Numbered from the stretch's first letter, positions 54,510 to 63,225 are shown. The stretch: 64,000 nucleotides of DNA from Novosphingobium profundi (GCF_020524485.1 NZ_JAIVLF010000003.1:62001-126000), one strand, 5' to 3'. Made by a program: numbers and translations. The notes: a model not told the origin generated them from the sequence alone.

Positions 54510-55271
54510 ATGCCTACTCCTTCGCGAATCTACACGGCCGCCCTCGTCGTCATCGGCGATGAAATCCTCTCGGGACGCACGCACGACAAGAACATCGCGC
54601 AAGTCGCCACCTGGCTGCAGATCCAGGGCATCCGCCTGAAGGAAGTGCGCGTCGTCGCGGATGAGACCGACGCCATCGTCGAGGCGGTCAACACCCTGCG
54701 CGCGCGCAACGACTACCTCTTCACCACTGGCGGCATCGGCCCCACGCACGACGACATCACCGTCGATGCCATTTCCGAAGCTCTGGGCGTGCCCGCCATC
54801 GTCCACCCCGAGGCGCGCGCAATCCTCGAAGAGTACTACACCACCCGCGGCGGCCTCACCGAAGCGCGCCTGCGCATGGCTCGCACGCCCGAAGGCGCGA
54901 GCCTCATCCCCAACCGCTACACCGGCGCCCCGGGCATCCGCGCGGAAAACATCTTCATCATGGCCGGTGTCCCCAGCATCACGGCAGGCATGCTCGATGC
55001 GCTGACCGGCACGCTCGAAGGCGGCGCGCCGCTCCTGTCCGAGACCATCGGCTGCTGGGTCGGCGAGAGCGAAGTCGCCGAGCTCCTGCGCGAGACCGAA
55101 AAGGCCCACCCCTCCTGCCAGATCGGCTCCTACCCGTTCTGGGGCGAAGGCCGCACCGGCGCCAACTTCGTCGTGCGCTCCACCGAAGCCGACGACCTCG
55201 CCGCCTGCACTCGCGACCTCACCACCGGCCTTCAGGCGCTGGGGCGCACCGCCGTCTTCGGCGGAATCTAA
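54510..55271 (+). CDS. CinA-type molybdopterin-binding (MoCF) domain protein
   Basis: The 253-residue cytoplasmic protein has the MoCF/CinA N-terminal domain: ALVVIGDEILSGRTHDKNIAQVATWL, VADETDAIVEAVN, and FTTGGIGPTHDDITVDAISEALGV, the loop that binds molybdopterin-like nucleotides. The CinA C-terminal amidase domain (PncC) is absent, so it resembles short YfaY-like proteins that act in NAD recycling (ADP-ribose pyrophosphatase). The start ATG 54510 has GAGGGG upstream. Repeat copy 5 lies just behind it. Confidence 0.85.
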   Translation: MPTPSRIYTAALVVIGDEILSGRTHDKNIAQVATWLQIQGIRLKEVRVVADETDAIVEAVNTLRARNDYLFTTGGIGPTHDDITVDAISEALGVPAIVHPEARAILEEYYTTRGGLTEARLRMARTPEGASLIPNRYTGAPGIRAENIFIMAGVPSITAGMLDALTGTLEGGAPLLSETIGCWVGESEVAELLRETEKAHPSCQIGSYPFWGEGRTGANFVVRSTEADDLAACTRDLTTGLQALGRTAVFGGI

Positions 55272-55295
55272 TCGCCCGATCTTTTTCGAGAAGAC

Positions 55296-55375
55296 AGGAC
55301 AAAAAGTAGTTTCCGAGGGCCATTGCCCTCGGGCTCCCCAAACTGTCGAGCGCAGCCCTGCCTTTTCGCCTCAAT
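55296..55375 (+). repeat. Dispersed intergenic repeat, copy 5 (truncated)
   Basis: GTAGTTTCCGAGGGCCATTGCCCTCGGGCTCCCCAAACTGTCGA matches the first half of the element. The distal hairpin is missing; similarity fades after about 55345. It marks the border between the core genes and the 55.4-64 kb region. Confidence 0.75.
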
Positions 55376-55560
55376 CTATAAAGGATGGCCGCTGTATTCG
55401 AAGCCCCCTATCCAGAGCGCCATCGACGGGCCGGTTGCGGAATCTCCGCTTTGGAATGGCAATCGGTAGGTAGCTGCCGAATCTGGGTCCTGACGGCAAT
55501 GTAGCTATTCCGTAATCGCTTTCGGGGAGGGGACCACCCCAGACGGAGCCAGCGGATCAC
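55376..55560. other. Noncoding stretch before the regulator remnant
   Basis: These 185 bases have no credible gene: all frames have stops or lack coding character. A small frame on the minus strand (55505-55756) overlaps the Lrp remnant and is an artefact. I see no inverted repeats at the ends that would mark an insertion sequence. Confidence 0.5.
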
Positions 55561-55627
55561 AAGTTTGATCAAGGTGTAGTCGTTTTCTTTCCGATCCCCC
55601 CGCAGCTACGCCCCTATCCCTTTGTAA

Positions 55628-55837
55628 GGCGTCATCCGCGGCCGAGCGGTGCTGCTCGACGCCGCAGCCTTGGGGCTGAACGTCAACGTATTCGCCCATA
55701 TCAAGCTGACCAACCAGCATGAGGAAACACCCGAAGATCATCGAGTGCTTCTCCATGAGCGGCGACAGCGACTATATGCTGCCAATTCCAGCTTCGCCCT
55801 CAAATGCGTGAAAGACACGCGGGCGCTGCCGATCTAG
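55628..55837 (+). pseudogene. Lrp/AsnC-family regulator, decayed
   Basis: Fragments of an Lrp/AsnC regulator appear in the right order but in different frames. Frame 1: GVIRGRAVLLDAAALGLNVN then VFAHIKLTNQHEE (55628 to about 55726), the linker and first strand of the effector-binding (RAM) domain. Next frame: KHPKIIECFSMSGDSDYML (55725-55781), the typical E-C-x-S-x-x-G-x-x-D-Y strand. Back in frame 1: NSSFALKCVKDTRALPI and stop (55785-55837), the usual C-terminus. About ten residues are lost at the first junction and about thirty at the second. Upstream, TAA at 55625 cuts off the DNA-binding half, of which only vague traces (HKFDQ near 55559) remain. Confidence 0.85.
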
Positions 55838-55846
55838 ATCGTACTC

Positions 55847-56479
55847 CTAAGCAGCGTTTTCCTGCTCGTGAATATTGAGCAGTGATTCCATCAGGTCCTC
55901 GTCCGAACTGGACATCACGCCAAGCACTTCCGCCTCGTCGCAATCCAATGCCGCAACATAGGCATGACCCATACTCGAATCGATATAGAGAGCCTGTCCA
56001 GGTTCGAGCGTGACCGGATCGTAGAATTCGGTATGGATGATGACCTTGCCCTTGAGGACGTAGATGAACTCCTCGCCGCTGTGATGAACGAGCTTGCCAA
56101 ATTCCTGCGCGGACTTTGCACGTATCTTCGTGAGCACCGGGATCATGCGCTTCCGGCGCAATTCGGTGCACAGATAGTAATAGTCGTAGTTCGGCGTCTC
56201 TACCCGTACTGCGCTTTCAAGGTCGCCCATGCTGCGCCGGGCCGTCACCTGGGCACTCGTGTCTTCCGGCTCCTCGGCGAAGAGCTCGGACATGCGGATA
56301 CCCAGACGTCGGCTCAACTGCTGAAGCTTGTCGTAGGTCAAGGTCAGTCGATCATGCTCCACTTTCGAGAGCGTCGACACCGGTATGCCACTCTTTTCGC
56401 TCATTTCCTTGAGCGTCCAACCTTCGCGCGAACGCAAGCTTCGAAGCAGTGCCCCGAGCGTTGGTGCATGTGACGTCAC
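55847..56479 (-). CDS. XRE-family regulator with cupin domain
   Basis: The 210-residue protein has an N-terminal helix-turn-helix (LGALLRSLRSREGWTLKEMS...GIPVSTLSKVEHDRLTLTYDKLQQLSRRL, about residues 8-60) and a C-terminal cupin (about 125-200: FGKLVHHSGEEFIYVLKGKVIIH, then LEPGQALYIDSSMGHAYVA). This plan is that of PuuR-like repressors of amine, amino-acid or peptide catabolism. It diverges from the five-gene peptide operon, which it probably controls. GTG 56479 was chosen because AAGGAGAAGGA lies just upstream; the frame is open further to 56578. A 10-bp palindrome GTGACGTCAC (56470-56479) coincides with its start codon. Confidence 0.85.
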   Translation of the reverse strand: MTSHAPTLGALLRSLRSREGWTLKEMSEKSGIPVSTLSKVEHDRLTLTYDKLQQLSRRLGIRMSELFAEEPEDTSAQVTARRSMGDLESAVRVETPNYDYYYLCTELRRKRMIPVLTKIRAKSAQEFGKLVHHSGEEFIYVLKGKVIIHTEFYDPVTLEPGQALYIDSSMGHAYVAALDCDEAEVLGVMSSSDEDLMESLLNIHEQENAA

Positions 56480-56602
56480 GAATTCCTTCTCCTTGACGAT
56501 ATTTCCAATTAAGACCATGATGTCCCAATCAGGATGTATTTTTCGCCTGCTATGCTCAAACGGGCGAGAAGACAACACTATCCGCGGAACAGGAGTGGGC
56601 CA
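56480..56602. promoter_or_regulatory. Divergent promoter region of the peptide operon
   Basis: The gap of 123 bases between the XRE-cupin gene and the serine hydrolase gene holds both promoters and is richer in A+T than either gene (for example ATATTTCCAATTAAG). No clear -35/-10 pair can be assigned. The palindrome at 56470-56479 is a plausible binding site for the regulator itself. Confidence 0.5.
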
Positions 56603-58630
56603 ATGGTTCTGTTGAGGATCTTTGCAGCATTCGCGCTGCTTTTCGGTTGTACGGCATTGACCGCACAGGATTCAGCCAATCCCCTAGCGCCAAAAATCGC
56701 AGAATCGGGCCACTTCATTCCCGGTGCGTCTTCCTCGAAAGCGGGTGGTGCGAGCAGCCTCCCTCCCATCACCAAGGCTGACGTCGACACCTGGCTCGAT
56801 GGCTACATGCCCTACGCCCTTGATATCAACGATATCCCGGGAGCAGTCGTGGTGATCGTCAAGGACGGCAAGGTTCTGACTGCACGCGGATTTGGATATG
56901 CCGACGTTGCGAAACGCAAACCGGTCGATCCTGCTCGCTCCCTGTTCCGGCCCGGTTCGGTTTCCAAGCTCTTCACGTGGACTGCGGTGATGCAGCAGGT
57001 CGACGCCGGGAAGATTGATCTCGACGCGGACGTCAACGCCTATCTCGATTTCCGCATCCCGCCCCGCGACGGCAAACCCATCACAATGCGCCAGATCATG
57101 ACGCACACGGCAGGCTTCGAGGAAAGCGGCAAGGGGGTGGTGTTTTACGACGCCAAGTACGATCAACCGCTCGCCACCTACATCAAGAGTCACCTGCCCA
57201 AGCGGATTTTCGTCCCGGGCACCACGCCCGCCTATTCGAACTATGCCACAGCGCTCGCCGGTTACATCGTGGCGCGCGTTTCAGGCGAGACGTTCGACGA
57301 CTATGTGGAACGTCACATCTTCGCGCCGCTGGGCATGCGCCATTCCACCTTCCGCCAGCCTCTGCCCGCCCGTCTCAAGGAATATATGGCGGTAGGGTAT
57401 CCAAAGCCGGGCGTTTCCAAGGGCTTCGAGGTAGTCGGCCCCGCCCCTGCCGGTTCGTTGGCATCGACCGGCCTCGACATGGCGCGCTTCATGATCGCGC
57501 ACCTTCAGGGCGGAGAGTTCGAAGGCAAGCGGATCCTGTCCGCGCAAACCGCGCGAATGATGCTCGACAGCCCGCTTGCCCCCGTCGATCCGGCCTCGCT
57601 CGTCGCTCCGCTCAACCGGATGGAACTTGGCTTTTTCGAGATCAACCTCAATGGGCACACGGCGGTTGGCCATCTCGGTGACCTCAATGCCTTTCACACT
57701 TCGCTGGACCTGCTGCCGGCACAGAATTTGGGCATCTACATATCGGTGAACGGTTCGGGAAAAGCGGGTGCTGGCGGCAGTCTTCGTCTCAGCCTGCCGA
57801 GCGACTTCGCCAAACGATATCTGCCCGCACCCGAGCCCGCGAAGCTGGGCGTTTCAATTGAAGACGCCCGAAAGCACGCGCAGATGATGACGGGTCTGTG
57901 GGAGGCCAGCCGCCGCGGCCAGACCACCTTCTTCTCCGCCTTGTACTTCGTCGGACAGACGCAGATCGCCGTAAACGAGGACGGAACCTTGTCGGTCCCC
58001 GCAATCCTCGCGACCAACGGCCGCCCGCGCGAATGGGTTGAAGTGGCCCCCTTCGTGTGGAAGGATCGCAATGGGCAGGAACGCCTGGCCGCGCAAGTCG
58101 TGGACGGCGAGGTCGTACGCTGGAGCTTCGACCTTGCCTCCCCCTGGGAAGTCTTCGATCGCGTGCCCGCCGCAAAATCCGGCAGCTGGCTCAAGCCCGC
58201 GCTGATTGCCGGGCTGACCGTCCTGCTACTGACATTCCTGTTCTGGCCGGCCGCCTGGCTCGTGCGCAGGCGCTATAAGGCTGATCCGCCACTGAACGGA
58301 AACGCCCTGCGCGCCTGCCGCGCCGCGCGCATCATGGCAGGCCTCTGCGTCGCACTGATGGCGGGATGGATCACCCTGTTCCTGATGATACTCGAACTGT
58401 TCCCTGACGATCCAGCGATGTTCGATCCGTGGGCATGGGTGTTGCAGATCGCAGGTGCCATCATCCTCGTCGGAGCCCTGCCGATCACTGGCTGGAATCT
58501 CTACCTCACCTGGACCGGCCAGCGCCCCTGGACGCGCAAGGCGTGGAGCCTCCTGGTATTTCTTTCGAGCCTGACGCTGCTCTATTTCGCAGCGCAGTTC
58601 GGCCTGATCGCCATGACGGTGACCTACTGA
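56603..58630 (+). CDS. Exported serine hydrolase (beta-lactamase class C/PBP4* type) with C-terminal membrane domain
   Basis: The 675-residue protein has a signal peptide (residues 1-21), a class C beta-lactamase-like domain and four C-terminal membrane helices (from about residue 545). Motifs: the nucleophile Ser in GSVSK (S119, K122), YSN at 211-213 (Tyr base) and, in the KTG position, HLGD near residue 353. Enzymes of this plan are D-amino acid-specific peptidases, esterases or penicillin-binding proteins. The catalytic part faces the periplasm. The start ATG 56603 has AGGAG eight bases upstream. Its stop shares a base with the next start (TGATG). It is the first gene of the operon. Confidence 0.85.
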   Translation: MVLLRIFAAFALLFGCTALTAQDSANPLAPKIAESGHFIPGASSSKAGGASSLPPITKADVDTWLDGYMPYALDINDIPGAVVVIVKDGKVLTARGFGYADVAKRKPVDPARSLFRPGSVSKLFTWTAVMQQVDAGKIDLDADVNAYLDFRIPPRDGKPITMRQIMTHTAGFEESGKGVVFYDAKYDQPLATYIKSHLPKRIFVPGTTPAYSNYATALAGYIVARVSGETFDDYVERHIFAPLGMRHSTFRQPLPARLKEYMAVGYPKPGVSKGFEVVGPAPAGSLASTGLDMARFMIAHLQGGEFEGKRILSAQTARMMLDSPLAPVDPASLVAPLNRMELGFFEINLNGHTAVGHLGDLNAFHTSLDLLPAQNLGIYISVNGSGKAGAGGSLRLSLPSDFAKRYLPAPEPAKLGVSIEDARKHAQMMTGLWEASRRGQTTFFSALYFVGQTQIAVNEDGTLSVPAILATNGRPREWVEVAPFVWKDRNGQERLAAQVVDGEVVRWSFDLASPWEVFDRVPAAKSGSWLKPALIAGLTVLLLTFLFWPAAWLVRRRYKADPPLNGNALRACRAARIMAGLCVALMAGWITLFLMILELFPDDPAMFDPWAWVLQIAGAIILVGALPITGWNLYLTWTGQRPWTRKAWSLLVFLSSLTLLYFAAQFGLIAMTVTY

Positions 58631-59640
58631 TGAGCAAGCTGCAACTGACCATCGCCTCGGAAACGCTGCGCCTCGCGGAACCTTTCCGGATTTCCGGGCA
58701 CGTCTTCGACACCTCTCCGATCATCGTCGTAACGCTGGACGATGGCACACATACCGGCCGCGGCGAGGCATCGGGCGTGTTCTTCCTGCAGGAAGACGTG
58801 CCCGGCATGATCGCCGCCATCGAAAGCGTGCGCCCTGCCATCGAAGCGGGGCCGACCCGTGAAGCGCTGCGTTCGATCCTTCCCCCCGGCGGCGCACGCA
58901 ACGCGCTCGATTGTGCCTTGTGGGAACTGGAAGCCGCACGATCCGGCAAGCCGGTCTGGCAACTGGCAGGTCTCGATCGGCCTCCCCGGCCGCTGCGAAC
59001 CACCTTCACTCTTGGCGCCGATACGCCCGAGCGGATGGCTGAAAAGGCACGCGGCTATACGCAGGCCAAATCGATCAAGATCAAGCTGACTGGCGATCTA
59101 GACCTCGATATCGCACGAGTCCGGGCGATCCGCGCGGCCCGTCCGGATGCCTGGCTGGGCGTGGATGGCAATCAGGGCTTCCAGCGCGATCAACTCGACG
59201 CGCTTGTGACCGTGCTGGAGGAAGCCGGTATCGCCCTGCTCGAACAACCGCTCGCGCGCGGGCACGAGGCCGAGCTCGAAGGCTTTGTCTCAGCGGTCCC
59301 CCTCGCGGGAGATGAAAGTGTGCTGTCACTCGACGACGTTGCGCAGGCGAAGGGCCGCTTTGACGTCATCAACATCAAGCTCGACAAGTGCGGCGGCCTT
59401 ACCGAAGGTCTGCTGATGGCAGCCGAGGCACGTCGCCTTGGCCTCGGGGTCATGGTGGGAACGATGGTTGGCTCCAGCCTTGCCACCGCACCAGGCTTCA
59501 TACTCGGTCAGGTCTGCGACCTTGTCGATCTCGACGGCCCCACGTTCCTTGCCGAAGACCGCGCCCGCCATGTCGTATACGCGGATGGCGCGCTGTGGGC
59601 CGGAGAGGAGGTCTGGGGAGCGCCGGCCCAGGCAACATGA
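58630..59640 (+). CDS. Dipeptide epimerase (L-Ala-D/L-Glu epimerase type)
   Basis: The 336-residue enolase-superfamily enzyme has the lid and barrel of muconate-lactonising relatives. The catalytic residues are readable: K150-I-K152 (acid/base), metal ligands D179 (in DGNQGF), E205 (EQPL) and D228 (GDES), and the second base K250 (NIKLDKCGG). In YcjG-like enzymes these invert the second residue of L-Ala-D-Glu from recycled murein; other members use different dipeptides. It acts in the cytoplasm. Overlaps: one base with the hydrolase gene, four with the permease gene (ATGA). Confidence 0.9.
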   Translation: MSKLQLTIASETLRLAEPFRISGHVFDTSPIIVVTLDDGTHTGRGEASGVFFLQEDVPGMIAAIESVRPAIEAGPTREALRSILPPGGARNALDCALWELEAARSGKPVWQLAGLDRPPRPLRTTFTLGADTPERMAEKARGYTQAKSIKIKLTGDLDLDIARVRAIRAARPDAWLGVDGNQGFQRDQLDALVTVLEEAGIALLEQPLARGHEAELEGFVSAVPLAGDESVLSLDDVAQAKGRFDVINIKLDKCGGLTEGLLMAAEARRLGLGVMVGTMVGSSLATAPGFILGQVCDLVDLDGPTFLAEDRARHVVYADGALWAGEEVWGAPAQAT

Positions 59641-60917
59641 CCGGGGCCGTTCCCTCATCCCAGCCGACATGGTTCGGTCAGCCCCGTGGGCTGACCGTGC
59701 TGTTCCTGACCAATATGTGGGAGCAGTTTTCCTATTACGGCATGCGCGCGCTGCTGGTCTATTACATGACCAAGGAACTGCTGTTCACGCAGACACATGC
59801 CTCGTTCGTCTATGGCGCCTACACGGCATGCGCCTATTTCACCCCGATCATCGGTGGGGTGATTGCCGACCGCTTCCTGGGAAAACGACGCGCCATCATC
59901 ACGGGCGCATCGATCATGGCGCTCGGCCATCTGATGATGACTTTCGATCCCTTGCTCTACCCCGCCCTCGCCACGATCGCACTGGGTAACGGTTTGTTCC
60001 TGCCCAGCCTGCCCAGCCAGATCGACGATCTCTATGAACGCGACGACCCCCGGCGGAGCTGGGCCTACAACGTCTATTATGTCGGCATCAATATCGGCGG
60101 GTTTCTGGCCCCGCTGATCTGCGGCACCCTGGGCGAAGTCTATGGCTGGCACTATGGCTTCGGCGCGGCGGGCATCGGCATGTTCGCGGGGCTGCTGATA
60201 TACCTCTGGGGACAGCGACACCTGCCCGCATCGCGCACTGCAATCGCCATGGCCCTGAAACCCGGCGAAGCCATCGCACCTGGCCGCTTCACCCGGCCGG
60301 TTGTCATGCTACTGCTGGGTATTGCCCTGTCGGTAACGGTCTTTCGCGGAGCCTACGAGCAGGTCGGCAATACGGTTGCCCTTTGGGCCGATAGCGGGGT
60401 TGACCGCTCGGTCGGCAGCCTGACGATCCCGATGACATGGTTCCAGTCGCTGAACCCCTTGATGGTGATGCTGCTGACCCCCGGCCTGCTCGCCTGGTGG
60501 GGCAGACGCGCGCGGCATGGCGCCCGGGACGCCTTGTTGCGCCGCATGGCATGGGGGGCGCTGATCGTCGCCACAGCCTATGCCATGCTGGGGGCGGTGG
60601 AACTGACCGGAGGCGGCGGCCCGGCAAGCTGGTTGTGGCTCGCACTGTTCTTCCTCGTCTTCACACTCGGCGAACTCTTCGTACTGCCAACGGGCCTTGG
60701 CATCTTCGCCAGGCTGGCGCCCGAAGGGCTGGGAGCGACAACCGTGGCCGCATGGTACTTTGTCATCTTCTCGGGCAGCTTGTCCGCCGGTTTGGTCGGA
60801 TCGTTGTGGAGCCGGATGAGCCATAGCGGCTTCTTCTTCCTGCTTGCAGCCCTGGGCTGTATCGCGGCCATCATGCTTTGGACTCTCGACAAGCCATTCC
60901 AGCGACTGCAGCCATGA
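59637..60917 (+). CDS. POT/PTR-family proton-dependent peptide permease
   Basis: The 426-residue inner-membrane protein has about twelve hydrophobic segments. It carries the family signatures LTNMWEQFSYYGMRALLVYYM (the first motif, with ExxR reduced to EQF) and GLFLPSLPSQIDDLYERDDPRRSWAYNVYYVGINIGGFLAPLICG (the second, FYxxINxG). POT carriers import di- and tripeptides with protons. The normal E-x-x-E-R of helix 1 is partly changed (WEQF), which could affect proton coupling. It overlaps both neighbours by four bases. Confidence 0.85.
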   Translation: MTGAVPSSQPTWFGQPRGLTVLFLTNMWEQFSYYGMRALLVYYMTKELLFTQTHASFVYGAYTACAYFTPIIGGVIADRFLGKRRAIITGASIMALGHLMMTFDPLLYPALATIALGNGLFLPSLPSQIDDLYERDDPRRSWAYNVYYVGINIGGFLAPLICGTLGEVYGWHYGFGAAGIGMFAGLLIYLWGQRHLPASRTAIAMALKPGEAIAPGRFTRPVVMLLLGIALSVTVFRGAYEQVGNTVALWADSGVDRSVGSLTIPMTWFQSLNPLMVMLLTPGLLAWWGRRARHGARDALLRRMAWGALIVATAYAMLGAVELTGGGGPASWLWLALFFLVFTLGELFVLPTGLGIFARLAPEGLGATTVAAWYFVIFSGSLSAGLVGSLWSRMSHSGFFFLLAALGCIAAIMLWTLDKPFQRLQP

Positions 60918-62038
60918 CCCTGGCCGCTGCCTTCACAGACCGGTTTCAGCGCTTTCTTCTGCCGGGACTGGCCTTCAAGGGCGTCATCATAGGGGGCGGC
61001 TATGCCACAGGGCGCGAGCTGGCCGAATTTTTCCTTCCCGCCGGTCCGTGGGGCGGACTGACAGGCATTGCAATCGCCATGCTCCTGTGGAGCGCAACCT
61101 GCGCACTGACATTTCTGCTGGCGCACCGCCTCAAGGCTTATGACTACCGCACGTTCTTCACGAACCTGCTCGGCCGCGGGGCAATCGCGTTTGAGCTTGT
61201 CTACTGCATCTTTCTCGTGTTGATCCTTGCGGTCTTCGGCGCCGCCGCCGCTGCGATCGGCACCGCTACGCTGGCCCTGCCCCCTCTGGCGGGGACACTT
61301 GCCCTGATGATCGCGATCGCTCTGGTAACCGCGTTCGGCAATAGCGCCGTCGAGCGGCTGTTCACCTGGGCCTCCCTCTTGCTCTACACCGTTTACGTCG
61401 CCTTCCTGGTCTTCGCACTGGACAGCTTCGGAAGCCGCATCGCCGAAACTTACGCCCACGCGCAGCTTTCCACCGGGAACTGGCTCTTCGGCGGCGTGAC
61501 ATACGCCGGCTACAATATCATCGGCGCGGTCATGGTCTTGCCGATGCTGCGGCATCTCACCGGCAAGCGCGATGCCGTAATAGCGGGGCTGCTGGCCGGA
61601 CCGCTGGCGGTCCTGCCGGCCGTACTGTTCTTCATCAGCATGGCCGCCTTCACGCCGCAGATCGCCGGGCTGGTACTGCCCTCGGACTTTTTGCTTACGC
61701 AAATGGGCCGACCGCTCTTTCACGCAGCCTTCCAGACCATGATCTTTGCCGCGCTGCTGGAAAGCGGCGTGGGTGGAGTCCATGCCCTCAACGAAAGGCT
61801 GGTAACGGTGTGGGTGCACCATCGCGGCGCCCCGCCAGGTGCGGCCACAAGGGGGCTGTTCACGATCGCACTGCTCTCGCTTTGCATGCTGATTGCCGAC
61901 CGGATCGGCCTCGTCACACTGATCGCGCAAGGTTATCGCGCACTCTCCCTTGCCATCATTCTCGTCTTCGTGCTCCCGCTCTTCACGCTCGGCGCGTGGC
62001 AGATGATGCGCCGCACGCCACCTTCGGAGGTTTCATGA
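60914..62038 (+). CDS. YkvI-like membrane transporter
   Basis: The 374-residue protein has about ten membrane helices. The opening GLAFKGVIIGGGYATGRELAEFFLPAGPWGGLTG and NWLFGGVTYAGYNIIGAVMVLP match YkvI, a family of putative amino-acid or small-solute transporters with a LeuT-like fold and unwound Gly-rich helix 1. Substrate unknown; by context it may export or import amino acids released from the peptides. It overlaps both neighbours by four bases (ATGA at 60914 and 62035). Confidence 0.75.
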   Translation: MTLAAAFTDRFQRFLLPGLAFKGVIIGGGYATGRELAEFFLPAGPWGGLTGIAIAMLLWSATCALTFLLAHRLKAYDYRTFFTNLLGRGAIAFELVYCIFLVLILAVFGAAAAAIGTATLALPPLAGTLALMIAIALVTAFGNSAVERLFTWASLLLYTVYVAFLVFALDSFGSRIAETYAHAQLSTGNWLFGGVTYAGYNIIGAVMVLPMLRHLTGKRDAVIAGLLAGPLAVLPAVLFFISMAAFTPQIAGLVLPSDFLLTQMGRPLFHAAFQTMIFAALLESGVGGVHALNERLVTVWVHHRGAPPGAATRGLFTIALLSLCMLIADRIGLVTLIAQGYRALSLAIILVFVLPLFTLGAWQMMRRTPPSEVS

Positions 62039-63225
62039 CAAAGGCCCTTGCCTTCGCCCCGCTGATCTTCCTGCTTTCCGCCTGCGCCACGGTCTCTGGC
62101 GGCACCACGCCGCCGCAGCGCCGGCACCAGGATTTCACGGTACTGGATACGCACATTGATACGCCGGTTCATTTTGCGCGGCCCGGCTGGCACTTCGGCG
62201 ACAGGCACGATCTGGCCACCGACCTCGACCAGATCGACCTGCCGCGCATGCATGAAGGCGGCCTCGACGGTGGGTTCTTTGCAATCTTCACCCCGCAGGG
62301 GCCTCTCGATCCGGCTGGTTACGCCACGGCGCTGGCCTCCGCACGCAAGCGCTCAGATGAAATCGACAGCATGTTGACGCAATATACCGACCAGATCGGT
62401 CAGGCCCTGACGCCCGCCGATGCCTTTCGGCTGGATGGCAACGGCCGGTTCTTTGCATTTCGCAGCATCGAAAACAGCTATCCGCTGGGCACGGACCTTT
62501 CCCTGCTTCGCGAATTCTTCGACAAGGGAGTGCGCCTGGCTGGCCCGGTGCACAGCCAGAACAACCAGTTCGCCGATTCGTCCACCGATACGCCGCGCTG
62601 GAACGGGCTGAGCCCCCTTGGCCGGCAATGGGTGAAGGAGATGAACCGCCTGGGCATCGTCATCGATGCCAGCCACGCCTCGAATGCGGCGCTCGACCAG
62701 ATGCTGGAACTGTCCAACGCCCCGATCCTGCTGTCGCACAGCACCGCGCGCGCCGCCTTTGACCATCCCCGCAATCTGGACGACGCGCATATCCGCAAGG
62801 TCGCCGCCAAGGGAGGCGCGATCTGCGTTTCCACCATCTACCTTTCGGCCATCAACCTTGCCGACGACCGCGCACGTCTCTGGGACGAATCCGAGCGCCT
62901 TGCCGAAATGACGCCGGAACAGCAGGCCGATGTTGCCCGCAAGTGGCGCAAGCTCGATAAAACGCAGCCATTGTGGCAAGCCGATTTCGACGATTTCATG
63001 CAAATGATGCTGCATGTCATCAAGGTGGCCGGGGTCGAGCACGTTTGCGTCGGCGCGGACTGGGACGGCGGCGGCGGATTGCCCGGCCTGGAAGATGCCA
63101 CCAGCCTGCCTAAGATCACGCAAGGTCTGCGCGATGCCGGCTACAGCGACAAGGATATCGAGAAGATCTGGAGCGGCAATGTCCTGCGTGTGCTCAAGGC
63201 TGCCCAAGACACTGCGGTGCGCTAG
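62035..63225 (+). CDS. Membrane dipeptidase (M19), lipoprotein
   Basis: The 396-residue protein has a lipoprotein signal (LLSAC, Cys 17) and the zinc dipeptidase fold of the renal dipeptidase family: DTHIDTP (metal H-x-D), GGLDGGFFAIF, the Glu in FRSIENSYPLG, DASHAS, SHSTARAAFDHPRN, and VGADWDGGGGLPG. M19 enzymes split dipeptides and accept a D-residue at the C-terminal position. The lipid anchor places it in the periplasm. It is the last gene of the operon and converges with the threonine aldolase gene, ten bases apart. Confidence 0.9.
   Translation: MTKALAFAPLIFLLSACATVSGGTTPPQRRHQDFTVLDTHIDTPVHFARPGWHFGDRHDLATDLDQIDLPRMHEGGLDGGFFAIFTPQGPLDPAGYATALASARKRSDEIDSMLTQYTDQIGQALTPADAFRLDGNGRFFAFRSIENSYPLGTDLSLLREFFDKGVRLAGPVHSQNNQFADSSTDTPRWNGLSPLGRQWVKEMNRLGIVIDASHASNAALDQMLELSNAPILLSHSTARAAFDHPRNLDDAHIRKVAAKGGAICVSTIYLSAINLADDRARLWDESERLAEMTPEQQADVARKWRKLDKTQPLWQADFDDFMQMMLHVIKVAGVEHVCVGADWDGGGGLPGLEDATSLPKITQGLRDAGYSDKDIEKIWSGNVLRVLKAAQDTAVR

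Noticed and set aside
55505..55756. 83-codon frame on the minus strand near the Lrp remnant
   Set aside because: No binding site or family match, and it is antisense to recognisable Lrp protein pieces.
55296..56480. Insertion sequence or integrated element at the border of the peptide operon
   Set aside because: No transposase or integrase fragment and no terminal inverted repeats were found; the only coding remnant is an Lrp regulator.
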